Assembly: GCF_020215645.1 (NCBI RefSeq)
Contig: NZ_CP084058.1
Span: 2,232,001 to 2,296,000 of the forward strand
DNA length: 64,000 nt
Direction of reading: 5' to 3'
From: Nonomuraea gerenzanensis
Lineage (GTDB): Bacteria; Actinomycetota; Actinomycetes; Streptosporangiales; Streptosporangiaceae
Part shown: positions 43,607-52,060 of the stretch, piece by piece
Layout of the letters: every line of letters starts with the position of its first letter
How positions within the stretch are numbered: position 1 is the first letter of the stretch
Notes under the pieces: generated by a model
Database searches by the model: none
What the model was told of the DNA's origin: nothing
What the model saw: only the letters and a program-made list of their open reading frames with translations
Position numbers and translations under genes: made by a program

Positions 43607-44971
43607 ATGGCGAACCCGTTCACCCTCGGCATCGCCTCCGGCGAGCCGCTGCCCGACGGCGTGGTGCTGTGGACCCGATTAGCCGTCGACCCCCTCGGCA
43701 CCGACCCCCGGCGGCCCGGCGGCATGGCGCCCAGGGCGGTCGAGGTGAGCTGGCAGCTCGCCGAGGACGAGCGCTTCACCCGGGGCGTGCGCCGGGGGAC
43801 GGCCCAGGCGCTGCCGGTGTGGGCGCACAGCGTGCACGTCAGGGTCGCCGGCCTCGCGGCGGGCACCGACTACTTCTACCGCTTCAAGGCCGGCAGCCAG
43901 CAGAGCGCGGTCGGCCGCACCAGGACAGCCGACGCCGCCGACTCGACGCGGCCGGTGCGGTTCGCGGTGGCCAGTTGCCAGCGCTACGAGCACGGCTTCT
44001 ACACCGCCTACCGGCATCTCGCGGAGGAGCGGCCCGACGTCGTCTTCCACGTGGGCGACTACATCTACGAGTCCCGCCAGTCGGCCCGCGTGGTGCGCGC
44101 GCTGGGGCCGCTGCCGGGTGAGACGAGCCGGTTGCACGAGTACCGCCAGCGTTACGCCCGCTACAAGACCGACCCCGACCTCCAGGCCGCGCACGCCGCC
44201 GCGCCGTGGGTGCCGACCTGGGACGACCACGAGGTGCTCGACAACTACCGGGGCCGGGGCGACGGGTCGGCGGCGTTCCTGCGCCGCAGGGGGGCCGCGT
44301 ACCAGGCGTACTACGAGAACCAGCCGATCAGGGTGCGCCCCGACGACGGGAACCTGCAGATGTACCGCAGGCGCACGTACGGGACGGTCGCCGACTTCAT
44401 GGTGCTCGACGCGCGCCAGTACCGCGACGCCACCACCATGCTCGGGGCCGCGCAGGAGCAGTGGCTGCTGTCCCGCCTGGTCACCAGCCCGGTGCGGTGG
44501 CGGGTGCTGGTGCAGCCGCTGTTCTTCGCCCGCCGTTTCGTGCCGGGGCCCGCGCCGAACCTGCGCCCCGACTCCTGGGACGGTCATCCGGCGCAGCGCG
44601 GGCGCATCCTGGGGGTCAACGCGCCGGGGCTGGCCGTGTTCAGCGGGGACGTGCACAACGCCTGGGCGGGGGAGCTGAAGGCCGACTTCCTGGACCCCGC
44701 CTCGGCCACGGTCGGGGTCGAGTTCGTGAGCAGCTCGATCAGCAGCGCGCCCCCGGACACCGACGGGCCCGCCGTGCTGGCGGCCAACCCGCATCTGCGC
44801 TTCTTCGACGACCGGCGCGGCTACCTGTCGTGCTCCGCCGGTCCGGAGGAGCTGCGGGTGGCGTTCCGCGCGGTGGACTTCGTGGACCGCAGGGGGGCTC
44901 CGGTGCGCACGGTGGGGGAGTTCGTCACGAAGGGGAACGGGCTGACATCAGAAAATGCCTCTAGCAAATAG
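43607..44971 (+). CDS. PhoD-like alkaline phosphatase/phosphodiesterase
   Basis: PhoD-family metallophosphatase, 454 residues: N-terminal beta domain (PFTLGIASGEPLPDGVVLWTRL), then the metal-binding set VASCQRYEHGFYTAY, VFHVGDYIYE, PTWDDHEVLDNY and the late FSGDVHNAWAG. PhoD enzymes are normally exported by the Tat system, but this one lacks any signal peptide: coding begins at the mature domain. So it may be cytoplasmic, or the export signal was lost or starts elsewhere. It starts 4 bases after fadA6 and may be co-transcribed with it. Its stop codon lies in the palindrome before the next gene. Confidence 0.88.
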   Translation: MANPFTLGIASGEPLPDGVVLWTRLAVDPLGTDPRRPGGMAPRAVEVSWQLAEDERFTRGVRRGTAQALPVWAHSVHVRVAGLAAGTDYFYRFKAGSQQSAVGRTRTADAADSTRPVRFAVASCQRYEHGFYTAYRHLAEERPDVVFHVGDYIYESRQSARVVRALGPLPGETSRLHEYRQRYARYKTDPDLQAAHAAAPWVPTWDDHEVLDNYRGRGDGSAAFLRRRGAAYQAYYENQPIRVRPDDGNLQMYRRRTYGTVADFMVLDARQYRDATTMLGAAQEQWLLSRLVTSPVRWRVLVQPLFFARRFVPGPAPNLRPDSWDGHPAQRGRILGVNAPGLAVFSGDVHNAWAGELKADFLDPASATVGVEFVSSSISSAPPDTDGPAVLAANPHLRFFDDRRGYLSCSAGPEELRVAFRAVDFVDRRGAPVRTVGEFVTKGNGLTSENASSK

Positions 44972-44983
44972 GAAACTTTCCTA
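44969..44983. promoter_or_regulatory. Palindrome before the NagZ-like gene
   Basis: TAGGAAA-C-TTTCCTA, perfect 7-base arms, 14 bases upstream of the ATG at 44998; its first bases are the stop codon of the phosphatase gene. GGAAA-n-TTTCC palindromes of this kind are sugar-regulator sites in several actinobacteria; the binding protein is unknown. Confidence 0.55.
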
Positions 44984-44997
44984 TTAGATTTCGGGTC

Positions 44998-46476
44998 ATG
45001 CCCATGAGCGGTGACCTGCTTCGCCTTGCCGACGCCGTCCTCTTCCCCGGTTTCCCCGGCCACACCCCGCCCGACTGGCTGCGCCGCCGGCTCGGCGACG
45101 GGCTGGCAGGCGTCGCGCTGTTCTCGCGCAACCTCGCGGACCCCGGCCAGGTGGCCGCGCTCACCGCCGCGCTGCGTGCCGAGAACCCGGCGGTGCTGGT
45201 CGGCACCGACGAGGAGTCGGGCGAGGTCACCCGGCTGGAGGTGGCGACCGGCAGCAGCCGCCCCGGCGCGTACGCGCTCGGCGTCGTGGACGACGTGGCG
45301 CTCACCGAGTCGCTGGCCAGGGACCTCGGCGGCGACCTGGCCAGGGCGGGCATCAACCTGGACTTCGCCCCCTCCGCCGACGTGAACTCCAACCCCGACA
45401 ACCCGGTGATCGGCCTGCGCGCGTTCGGCGCCGACCCGTGGCTGGTCGCCCGGCACGCCAGGGCGTTCGTGCGCGGGCTCCAGTCGGCCGGGGTCGCCGC
45501 CAGCGCCAAGCACTTCCCCGGGCACGGGGACACCGCCGTGGACTCCCACCACGGCGTGCCCGTCGTCGCCGAGAGCGGGATCGAGGACGCGTTGCTCCCT
45601 TTCCGGGAGGTGATCGAGGAGGGGGTCAAGGTGATCATGACAGGACACCTCCTCGTGCCGTCGTACGACGCCGAGCGGCCCGCCACGCTCAGCCCCAAGG
45701 TGCTCAGCGGGCTGCTGCGCGAGGAGCTCGGGTTCGACGGGCTGATCATCACTGACGGCATCGAGATGGCCGCGGTGTCGGGGGTGTACGGGATCGGGGG
45801 TGCCTCCGCCCGCGCCATCGCCGCCGGCGCCGACGCGATCTGCGTCGGCGGCGAGCATGCCGACGAGGCCACCGCCGCCGGGATCCGCGACGCGATCGCG
45901 GCGGCGGTGACCGAGGGACTGCTGCCCGAGGAGCGCCTGGCCGACGCCGCTCGAAGGGTCCGCGAGCTGGCCGCATGGGCCGCCTCCTCGGGCAGCCCGG
46001 CGCCCGCCGACGGCCGGATCGGCCTGGACGCGGCCCGCCGGGCGATCCGCGTCACCCGGCGCTCCACCGCGCCCGTCCTGCCCATCGCGGGGCAGCCGTA
46101 CGTGGTGGAGCTGAAGCCGGTGATGAACCTGGCGATCGACAGGAACACCCCGTGGGGCGTCGGCGAGCCGCTCGCCGGCCTGCTGCCCGGCACCGAGGTC
46201 GCCCGTCTGTCCGCCGGCGAGGCCACCGGGCCTGAGCTGGAGCGCCTGATCGGGCTGGCGGCCGGGCGGCCGCTCGTCGTGGTGGTCAGGGACGTGCACC
46301 GCTACGCCTGGCAGTCCGAGGCGCTACGGCACCTGCTCAGCGCCCGCCCGGACGCCGTGGTGGTCGAGATGGGCCTGCCCGCCCGTTCGGACCTGGGCGC
46401 CGTGCACGTCGCCACGTACGGGTCGGCGGGCGTCTGTGGCCGGGCGGCGGCGGAGGTGCTGACCGGTAGGCTCTAG
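44998..46476 (+). CDS. Glycoside hydrolase family 3, NagZ-like beta-N-acetylhexosaminidase
   Basis: GH3 enzyme, 492 residues. The N-terminal TIM barrel (about 1-330) has GTDEESGEVTRLE, INLDFAPSADVNSNP, and the NagZ signature KHFPGHGDTAVDSHHGVP, whose Asp-His pair serves as acid/base in NagZ-type enzymes; the nucleophile Asp is in ITDGIEM. A C-terminal alpha/beta domain follows (about 340-492). NagZ removes N-acetylglucosamine from muropeptides or chitooligosaccharides. No signal peptide, so cytoplasmic. ATG 44998, with a second in-frame ATG at 45004. Confidence 0.9.
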   Translation: MPMSGDLLRLADAVLFPGFPGHTPPDWLRRRLGDGLAGVALFSRNLADPGQVAALTAALRAENPAVLVGTDEESGEVTRLEVATGSSRPGAYALGVVDDVALTESLARDLGGDLARAGINLDFAPSADVNSNPDNPVIGLRAFGADPWLVARHARAFVRGLQSAGVAASAKHFPGHGDTAVDSHHGVPVVAESGIEDALLPFREVIEEGVKVIMTGHLLVPSYDAERPATLSPKVLSGLLREELGFDGLIITDGIEMAAVSGVYGIGGASARAIAAGADAICVGGEHADEATAAGIRDAIAAAVTEGLLPEERLADAARRVRELAAWAASSGSPAPADGRIGLDAARRAIRVTRRSTAPVLPIAGQPYVVELKPVMNLAIDRNTPWGVGEPLAGLLPGTEVARLSAGEATGPELERLIGLAAGRPLVVVVRDVHRYAWQSEALRHLLSARPDAVVVEMGLPARSDLGAVHVATYGSAGVCGRAAAEVLTGRL

Positions 46477-46479
46477 GCC

Positions 46480-47151
46480 GTGAACTTCGACGGCGAGGAC
46501 CTGTCCCGCAAGGCCCTGGGCGATCGGCTCCCGCCGGGGGAGACGCACGTGTTCCGCGAGTGCGACCTGACCGAGACCGACCTGTGGGGAGCCTCGCTGG
46601 CGGGCGCGCGCTTCGAGTCGTGCGTGCTGGAGCAGACCGACTTCCGCAAGGCCGACCTCGACGGGGCGGTGTTCACCGGCGGCGGCGGGATGCGCACGAG
46701 GTTCAACGACGCCGACCTCATCGACGCCGTCTTCACCGACGTGGACCTGTCGTCGGCGCAGTTCGCGGGGGCGCTGCTGACCGACGTCTCGTTCGAGGGC
46801 TGCCGCATGATCGGCGCGGCCCTGACCGGCTCGCGCGGCACCGGGTTCAAGGTCAGCCGCTCCAACCTGACGCTGGCCAACCTCGGAGGCTGCTCGCTGC
46901 GCAAGGAGCACATCGAGGGCGTGCGCTTCGACGACGCCGACCTGTCGGGGTGCGACTTCACCGAGGCCACGCTGAGCGACTGCCGCCTCATCGGCACGCG
47001 GCTGCTGCAGACCAAGTTCCACAAGGCCGACCTGCGCGGGGCCGATCTGGGCGAGCCCGACGACGCCAAGCTGCGCGCGTTCGCGGGCGCCGTCATCAAC
47101 CAGGCGCAGGCCAACGCCATCCTGGCCGCCCGCGGCATCACGGTCCTGTGA
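46480..47151 (+). CDS. Pentapeptide-repeat protein
   Basis: 223 residues with A(D/N)LxX pentapeptides over most of its length: DLTETDLWGASLAGARFESC, DFRKADLDGAVF, DLIDAVFTDVDL, ANLGGCSLRK, DLSGCDFTEATL, DLRGADLG. They should fold as a right-handed quadrilateral beta helix, as in Qnr and MfpA, which mimic DNA and protect gyrase from quinolones. It lacks clear evidence for that role. It begins 3 bases after the NagZ-like gene (GTG 46480), and its last 14 bases overlap the convergent ipdC gene. Confidence 0.85.
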   Translation: MNFDGEDLSRKALGDRLPPGETHVFRECDLTETDLWGASLAGARFESCVLEQTDFRKADLDGAVFTGGGGMRTRFNDADLIDAVFTDVDLSSAQFAGALLTDVSFEGCRMIGAALTGSRGTGFKVSRSNLTLANLGGCSLRKEHIEGVRFDDADLSGCDFTEATLSDCRLIGTRLLQTKFHKADLRGADLGEPDDAKLRAFAGAVINQAQANAILAARGITVL

Positions 47152-48172
47152 CGCCCAGGCGGGCCAGGGCCGTCGCGGCCTCCGCCATGACGCGCTCGAT
47201 CAGCTCCTGGCACGACGGCAGGTCGTCGAGCACGCCCACCACCTGACCCGAGGCCATCACGCCCAGGTCCACCCGACCCTCCACCATGGCCGCCCGCAGC
47301 AGCACCGGCGTGTTCGCCGCCTGGAGCACCTGCGCCCAGGTCAGCTCCCGCCCGCGCCGCATCCGCCGGCCCTCGCGCAGCATCGAGCGCCACGACAGGC
47401 CCGACAGGCGCTTGAACCTGGCGCCGTTCACCACCGCCCTGACCAGCCGCGCGCGTTCCAGCGAGGCCACGAACGGCGTGCTCAGCACCCGGTGCGGCAC
47501 CCCGTCCACGTTCCTGGTCACCACCGTCTCGCGCGCCGCCAGGTAGCACTTCTTCACCTCGTCGGGCACCGGCGAGTCGCTGGTCAGCAGGAAGCGGGTG
47601 CCCATGGCGATCCCGCACGCCCCGTACGCCAGCGCCGCCACCAGCCCCCGGCCGTCGAAGAAGCCGCCGGCCGCGATCACCGGGATGTCCACCGCGTCCA
47701 CCACCTGCGGCAGCAGCAGTGTGGTCGCCACGGGCCCGGTGTGCCCGCCGCCCTCGCCGCCCTGCACGATCACCGCGTCGGCGCCCCACCCCGCGACCTT
47801 CTCCGCGTGCCGCCGCGCCCCCACCGACGGGATCACCACGACCCCGGCGTCCTTGAGCCGCGCGATCAGCTCCCTGCGCGGGGCCAGCGCGAACGAGGCG
47901 ACCCGCACGCCCTCGGCGACCAGCACCTCCACCCGCTCGGCCGCGTCGTCGGCGTCGGCCCGCAGGTTCACGCCGAACGGGGCGTCCGTGCGCTCCTTGA
48001 CCCGGCGGATCGCCGCCCGCATCTCGGCGACCGACATGGTGGCCGCGCCGATCACGCCCAGCCCGCCCGCCTGCGAGGTGGCCGCCGCGAGCCGGGCGCC
48101 CGCCACGTACCCCATGCCGGTCTGCACGATCGGGTGGCGGCAGCCGACCAGCGAGGTCAGCGCGGTCCTCAC
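47138..48172 (-). CDS. ipdC: Flavin-dependent 5-OH-HIC-CoA oxidoreductase IpdC
   Basis: Nitronate-monooxygenase-fold FMN enzyme, 344 residues: PIVQTGMGYVAGARLAAATS at the start, GADAVIVQGGEGGGHTG phosphate/FMN loop near 135, IPVIAAGGFFDGRGLVAALAYGACGIAMGTRFLLT. Orthologous to mycobacterial IpdC, which acts on the HIP ring system before ring D is opened. GTG 48172 overlaps the ipdB stop by GTGA. Last gene of the echA20-ipdA-ipdB-ipdC operon under operator D. Its 3' end is shared with the pentapeptide-repeat gene. Confidence 0.93.
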   Translation of the reverse strand: MRTALTSLVGCRHPIVQTGMGYVAGARLAAATSQAGGLGVIGAATMSVAEMRAAIRRVKERTDAPFGVNLRADADDAAERVEVLVAEGVRVASFALAPRRELIARLKDAGVVVIPSVGARRHAEKVAGWGADAVIVQGGEGGGHTGPVATTLLLPQVVDAVDIPVIAAGGFFDGRGLVAALAYGACGIAMGTRFLLTSDSPVPDEVKKCYLAARETVVTRNVDGVPHRVLSTPFVASLERARLVRAVVNGARFKRLSGLSWRSMLREGRRMRRGRELTWAQVLQAANTPVLLRAAMVEGRVDLGVMASGQVVGVLDDLPSCQELIERVMAEAATALARLGVTGP

Positions 48173-48891
48173 GCCGCCACCTCCCGGTCGCGCAGGCGGC
48201 CGGGGTCGAGGCGGTCGAGGACGCGCAGCTCCTCGTCGGTGGGCTCCCGGGTCTGGGCGACATTTCCGCAAATGTCGTGCAACTCGAAGCCCGTCGCCGC
48301 GACCACGTCGGCCACGCTCACCCCAGGATGCACCGACACCAGCCGCATCGACCCGTCGGCCGTCGCGAAGTCCAGCACGGCCAGATCCGTCACCACCCGC
48401 CGCAGCTCGAACGCCCCCCGATCCGTCCCGATGCCGCTGACCAGGTCCACCTCGGGGACGAACACCCGCTTGGAGTGCCGGGGGATCCAGTAGCTCGTCG
48501 GGTCGCACCGGGTGTTGCCCGGCGCCCCGCGCACCCCGAGCAGCTGCGCCTTGGGCCGCGTCCAGTCGCCGATGCAGGAGATGTTCGTGTTGCCGTAGCG
48601 GTCGATCTGGCTCGCACCGAGCATGACGTGCCGCCGCCCGTTCAGCACCAGCCACAGGTGCTCGCGGAACGGCAGCCAGCCCTCCACCACCTCGGGCGCC
48701 TGACCGAGCGCGGGCACGTCGCCGGTGAGCAGGCAGGTCCCGTCGTGCGTGAGCAGCTCGGGCTCGAACGTCAGCCGCGCCAGCCGCGCCGCCAGCACCG
48801 TGATCGCCCCGCCGATTCCGGCCGCCAGGATCTCCCCGTCGCCCCTGAACGCCTCCGCGCACGCCACCACACAGACGTCAGCCCTGCTCAC
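48169..48891 (-). CDS. ipdB: COCHEA-CoA hydrolase subunit B
   Basis: Class I CoA-transferase-like subunit, 240 residues, IpdB. Opens steroid ring C hydrolytically together with IpdA (established in mycobacteria and Rhodococcus), not by CoA transfer. Visible blocks are GGAITVLAARLARLTFEPEL, MLGASQIDRYGNTNISCIGDW and VSVHPGVSVADVVAATGFEL. GTG start at 48891, 14-base overlap with ipdA; the neighbours on both sides overlap, so the operon is translationally coupled. Confidence 0.93.
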   Translation of the reverse strand: MSRADVCVVACAEAFRGDGEILAAGIGGAITVLAARLARLTFEPELLTHDGTCLLTGDVPALGQAPEVVEGWLPFREHLWLVLNGRRHVMLGASQIDRYGNTNISCIGDWTRPKAQLLGVRGAPGNTRCDPTSYWIPRHSKRVFVPEVDLVSGIGTDRGAFELRRVVTDLAVLDFATADGSMRLVSVHPGVSVADVVAATGFELHDICGNVAQTREPTDEELRVLDRLDPGRLRDREVAA

Positions 48892-49651
48892 GCGCGTCCT
48901 CCACGTACTCGCGCTGCGCCGCCTCGTCCCGCCCGTAGTCCGGCTCGCACGAGGTGAACCCGGCCCCTCCCGGCGCCTCCACCACGCCCGCCACCATCGA
49001 GCGGCTGATCAGCAACGACTGCACGGGCCCCTCCTTGAGCAGCTCCGCTGGGTCCACCAGCCGCTCGCAGGAGACGTAACAGCGCCCGGCCGCCCTGGCG
49101 TAGAGGTCGTCGAAGTACGGATCGGGGCCCAGGTACTGGGCGTTGCCCCGGGCGTCGGCCCGGTTGAGGTGCACCAGAGCCACGTCCATGGTCAGCGCGG
49201 GCACCGCCACCAGCTCCTCCCCGTCCCCGTACGGCGAGCGCACCGTGCGCAGCTCCGGGTTGACCCGCAGCACGTCCGAGCCCAGCCCCGCCCGCGTCGG
49301 CAGGAACGGCAGCCGGTGCGCCGCGGCCAGCAGCCCGAACATGAACATGCCCTCGTCGTACTCGGTGAACTCGATCTCGCCCGCCTGCCTGGCCCGCCTG
49401 AAGTGGGGCTCCAGAGGGATGGAGTCGAGCGTGACGAACGGGGCGACGACCCTGCGCACCTTCCCCGCCGCGCAGAGCACGCCGACGTCCGGGCCGCCGT
49501 AGGAGACGATGGTGAGGTCGTCCGCCGGGGCCTCGGCGAGGGCCTGGACCAGGGCCATGGGCTTGCGGCGCGAGCCCCAGCCGCCGATCCCGACCGTCAT
49601 CCCGCTGCGCACCGTGGCGGCCACCTGCGCGGCCGTCATCACCTTGGTCAT
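48878..49651 (-). CDS. ipdA: COCHEA-CoA hydrolase subunit A
   Basis: Partner of IpdB, 257 residues. GMTVGIGGWGSRRKPMALVQAL is the CoA-transferase N-terminal fold; FTEYDEGMFMFGLLAAAHRLPFLPTRAGLGSD follows, where a conserved Glu (Glu96 or Glu100 here) sits close to the catalytic glutamate reported for IpdA; I am sure of the region, not of the residue. ATG 49651 overlaps the echA20 stop by ATGA. Transcribed from operator D. Confidence 0.93.
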   Translation of the reverse strand: MTKVMTAAQVAATVRSGMTVGIGGWGSRRKPMALVQALAEAPADDLTIVSYGGPDVGVLCAAGKVRRVVAPFVTLDSIPLEPHFRRARQAGEIEFTEYDEGMFMFGLLAAAHRLPFLPTRAGLGSDVLRVNPELRTVRSPYGDGEELVAVPALTMDVALVHLNRADARGNAQYLGPDPYFDDLYARAAGRCYVSCERLVDPAELLKEGPVQSLLISRSMVAGVVEAPGGAGFTSCEPDYGRDEAAQREYVEDAREQG

Positions 49652-50376
49652 GCGAACCGCTCCCGGTGCTCGCCGCCGATGCCCATCAGGTTCAGCTCGA
49701 AGGTGAAGCCCTGCTCGAAGCGGTAGCTGCGGTTGACGTCCACGGGGTCGATGCCGTTGAGCGACTCCTTGGCGCGGCGGATCACGTACGGGTCCTTGGC
49801 CGCGATCTGCTCGGCCACGCCCAGCGCCGCCTCCCGCAGCTTGTCGCGCGGCACCACCTCCAGCACCGAGCCGAACGCGTGCAGCTCTTGGGCGGTGACG
49901 TTCCTGCACGTGTAGACCATGGCCCGGACCAGGTGCCGCGGCACCAGCCTGGCCAGGTGCGTGGCCGCGCCCAGCGCGCCCCTGTCCACCTCGGGCAGCC
50001 CGAAGTAGGCGTCCTCGGCGGCCACCACGATGTCGGCGTTGCCCGCCAGCCCGATGCCGCCGCCCAGGCAGAAGCCGTGCACGGCGGCGATCACGGGGAC
50101 CGCGCACTCGTAGACGGCGGCGAAGGCCGCGTAACACGCCCGGTTCGCGCCGACGAGGGCGGTGAAGCCCTCGCTGTCTCGCATCTCCTTGATGTCCACC
50201 CCGGCGTTGAAACCGCGCCCTTCGGCCCGCAGCACGACCACCCTGGTCGCCGGGTCGTCGCCGGCCGCCCGCACCGTCCTGGCCAGCTCCTCCCAGCCCC
50301 GCACCGGCAGCGCGTTCACCGGCGGCACATCCACGATCACTTCGGCGATCGGCCCGGCCCGCAGTGAGATGCCCAA
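49648..50376 (-). CDS. echA20: Steroid ring D hydrolase EchA20
   Basis: Crotonase-fold enzyme, 242 residues, orthologue of mycobacterial EchA20, which opens ring D of HIEC-CoA by hydrolysis. Long identities with that protein are VLRAEGRGFNAGVDIKEM, YECAVPVIAAVHGFC, GLPEVDRGALGAATHL and SYRFEQGFTFELNL. The GGGIGL loop forms the oxyanion hole. The start is TTG at 50376, supported by GGGAGG four bases upstream; there is no ATG or GTG at the homologous position. First gene of a four-gene operon, divergent from an SDR gene exactly as in mycobacteria. Confidence 0.93.
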   Translation of the reverse strand: MGISLRAGPIAEVIVDVPPVNALPVRGWEELARTVRAAGDDPATRVVVLRAEGRGFNAGVDIKEMRDSEGFTALVGANRACYAAFAAVYECAVPVIAAVHGFCLGGGIGLAGNADIVVAAEDAYFGLPEVDRGALGAATHLARLVPRHLVRAMVYTCRNVTAQELHAFGSVLEVVPRDKLREAALGVAEQIAAKDPYVIRRAKESLNGIDPVDVNRSYRFEQGFTFELNLMGIGGEHRERFA

Positions 50377-50384
50377 TGTACCTC

Positions 50385-50400
50385 CCTAACGCTTGCTTGG
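50385..50400. promoter_or_regulatory. KstR2-type operator D
   Basis: CCTAACGCTTGCTTGG, 14 of 16. It lies 8 bases from the echA20 start and immediately before the TACGGT -10 box (50401-50406) of the divergent SDR gene, so one site can silence both operons. Confidence 0.75.
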
Positions 50401-50413
50401 TACGGTAGCACCC

Positions 50414-51166
50414 GTGACCGTGACTTACGACTACACGGGCAGGTCCGTCCTGGTGACGGGTGGCACGAGGGGGATCGGCGCGGGCATCGCCGCGGCCTTC
50501 CGCGCGGTGGGCGCGGAGGTCACCGTCTGCGCCCGCACCGCTCCCGAGCACCCCGGGCACCGGTCCGCGCGCGATCCGGATGGCGACGGGCCGATCCGGT
50601 TCGTGCGGGCCGACGTGCGTGACCCGGATCAGATCGAGCGGCTGATCGGCGGGCTCGACCGGCTCGACGTGGTGGTCAACAACGCCGGCGGCTCGCCGCC
50701 CGCCCCGGTGGACGGCACCTCGCCGCGCCTGCACTCCCGCGTCATCGAGCTCAACCTGACGGCGCCGCTGCTGGTCGCGCAGCGCGCGTATCCGCTGCTC
50801 GCCGCGTCCGGCGGGGCGGTGGTGATGATCGGCAGCGCGAGCGGCGCCCGGCCCTCTCCCGGCACGTCCGCGTACGGGGCCGCCAAGGCCGGCCTGCACC
50901 ACCTGGCCCGCTGCCTGGCCGCCGAGTGGGCGCCGCTCGTCCGGGTCAACACGGTCGTCGTGGGCCTGGCCGCCACCCCGGACGCCGCCGACCACTACGG
51001 CGGCCGTTCCGACCTGGACGGCCGGGCCATCCCGGCGGGCCGGATGGCCACGCCCGACGACGTGGCCAGGGCCTGCCTGTGGCTGGCCGCCCCCGGCTAC
51101 GTGACCGGCGCCGAGGTGCGCGTGGACGGCGGCGGCGAGGTCCCCGCCTGGCGGCACCTGGTCTGA
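50414..51166 (+). CDS. SDR-family dehydrogenase, steroid-degradation type
   Basis: Classical SDR, 250 residues: TGGTRGIGAGIAAAF nucleotide loop, NNAGGSPP, active-site Ser in IGSASGARPSPGTSAYGAAKAG with Tyr and Lys (YGAAK). It resembles the mycobacterial SDR gene that also diverges from echA20 (Rv3549c position). Substrate not assigned. GTG 50414 is leaderless, 7 bases after TACGGT; a TTG at 50393 lies inside the operator and is rejected. Confidence 0.87.
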   Translation: MTVTYDYTGRSVLVTGGTRGIGAGIAAAFRAVGAEVTVCARTAPEHPGHRSARDPDGDGPIRFVRADVRDPDQIERLIGGLDRLDVVVNNAGGSPPAPVDGTSPRLHSRVIELNLTAPLLVAQRAYPLLAASGGAVVMIGSASGARPSPGTSAYGAAKAGLHHLARCLAAEWAPLVRVNTVVVGLAATPDAADHYGGRSDLDGRAIPAGRMATPDDVARACLWLAAPGYVTGAEVRVDGGGEVPAWRHLV

Positions 51167-51194
51167 ACACCGGCCTGCCCGGCTCAGTCGCCCG

Positions 51195-51848
51195 TCAGCG
51201 CAGAGTCGACCGGCTGGTGGGTCGCAGGCGCAACCGCTCGGGAGGCGCGGTGAAGCGCCGCTCCAGCATCGTCAGGTCCACCTCCCGCTCCTCCTCCGGC
51301 GTCTCGAACCTGGCGAACCAGACGAACACCTGCACACCCGCCCTCACAGGCAGTCGCGGAAACGTGTTCTCCGCGTGCTCGGTCTCCAGGCAGGCGACCG
51401 GCACCACCCCGGCGTCCGCCAGTGCGGGCACCGCCTCACGGTGGAAGAGCTGGGCGAAGTCGTCCCCGTCCACGTGATAGGTGGTGACTACGTAGAGTGA
51501 CGACGGGATGGGTGCCCCGACCGGCGGACGTTCCCGGGAGGGGAACTCGGGCCCCGCCGGACGCAGCAGCAGCACGTCGTCGGAGTCGAGCATGGTGGCG
51601 TTGGCGGCGTCGCGGTTGGCCTGCCAGACGGGGCCGCCATAGAAGGACTCCAGGGCGGCCTTCCTGGTGCCCATGTCGGGGAAGGAACGCAGCCACGGGA
51701 AGGTGTCCGGCTCGCCGACCTCGCGGAAGCTGCCGGTGACGCGCATGCCTGTGGCCTCCTGCGCCTCGATGAACTCCCGCTCGAACAACGAGATCAGGGT
51801 GTCCCGCCGCCCGGGCCGCATGGCGTAGCGCCGCAGTTCGTGGATCAT
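51195..51848 (-). CDS. NIPSNAP-family protein
   Basis: Protein of 217 residues with two ferredoxin-like repeats of the NIPSNAP type: MIHELRRYAMRPGRRDTLISLFE at the start, FPDMGTRKAALESFYGGPVWQANRDAANATM in the middle, and SSLYVVTTYHVDGDDFAQLFHREAVPAL in the second half. Function in bacteria is undefined; related dimeric barrels are often small-molecule enzymes. ATG 51848 is preferred over an upstream start because MIHELRRY is the usual beginning. A strong palindrome lies 24 bases upstream. Confidence 0.82.
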   Translation of the reverse strand: MIHELRRYAMRPGRRDTLISLFEREFIEAQEATGMRVTGSFREVGEPDTFPWLRSFPDMGTRKAALESFYGGPVWQANRDAANATMLDSDDVLLLRPAGPEFPSRERPPVGAPIPSSLYVVTTYHVDGDDFAQLFHREAVPALADAGVVPVACLETEHAENTFPRLPVRAGVQVFVWFARFETPEEEREVDLTMLERRFTAPPERLRLRPTSRSTLR

Positions 51849-51871
51849 GCGGGAACGGTAGGGCCCGGTCA

Positions 51872-51888
51872 CTGACACCCCGTGTCAG
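51872..51888. promoter_or_regulatory. Palindrome upstream of the NIPSNAP gene
   Basis: CTGACAC-CCC-GTGTCAG, perfect 7-base arms, a TetR- or MarR-like operator in size, 24 bases before the start. No regulator gene is adjacent, so the binder is probably encoded elsewhere. Confidence 0.5.
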
Positions 51889-51967
51889 GGTAAGGCCCGA
51901 ACTATGTTCTGACTACTCACTGCTACCAATTGACCACGCAAAGCTATATGCTCGCACTGACCTTGAT

Positions 51968-51981
51968 CCTTGAGGTCAAGG
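51968..51981. promoter_or_regulatory. Palindrome upstream of the secreted peptide genes
   Basis: CCTTGAGGTCAAGG, perfect 6-base arms around GG, 80 bases before the start at 52061 and preceded by another CCTTGA at 51961. Operator or RNA hairpin; unassigned. Confidence 0.4.
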
Positions 51982-52060
51982 AAGACCCAAAGGGAGCGGT
52001 GGTGCGTCAGGGCCCGGCCGCCGCCGCCCGCAGGGCTTCCCCAGAGGCGAAGGAGCAGAA

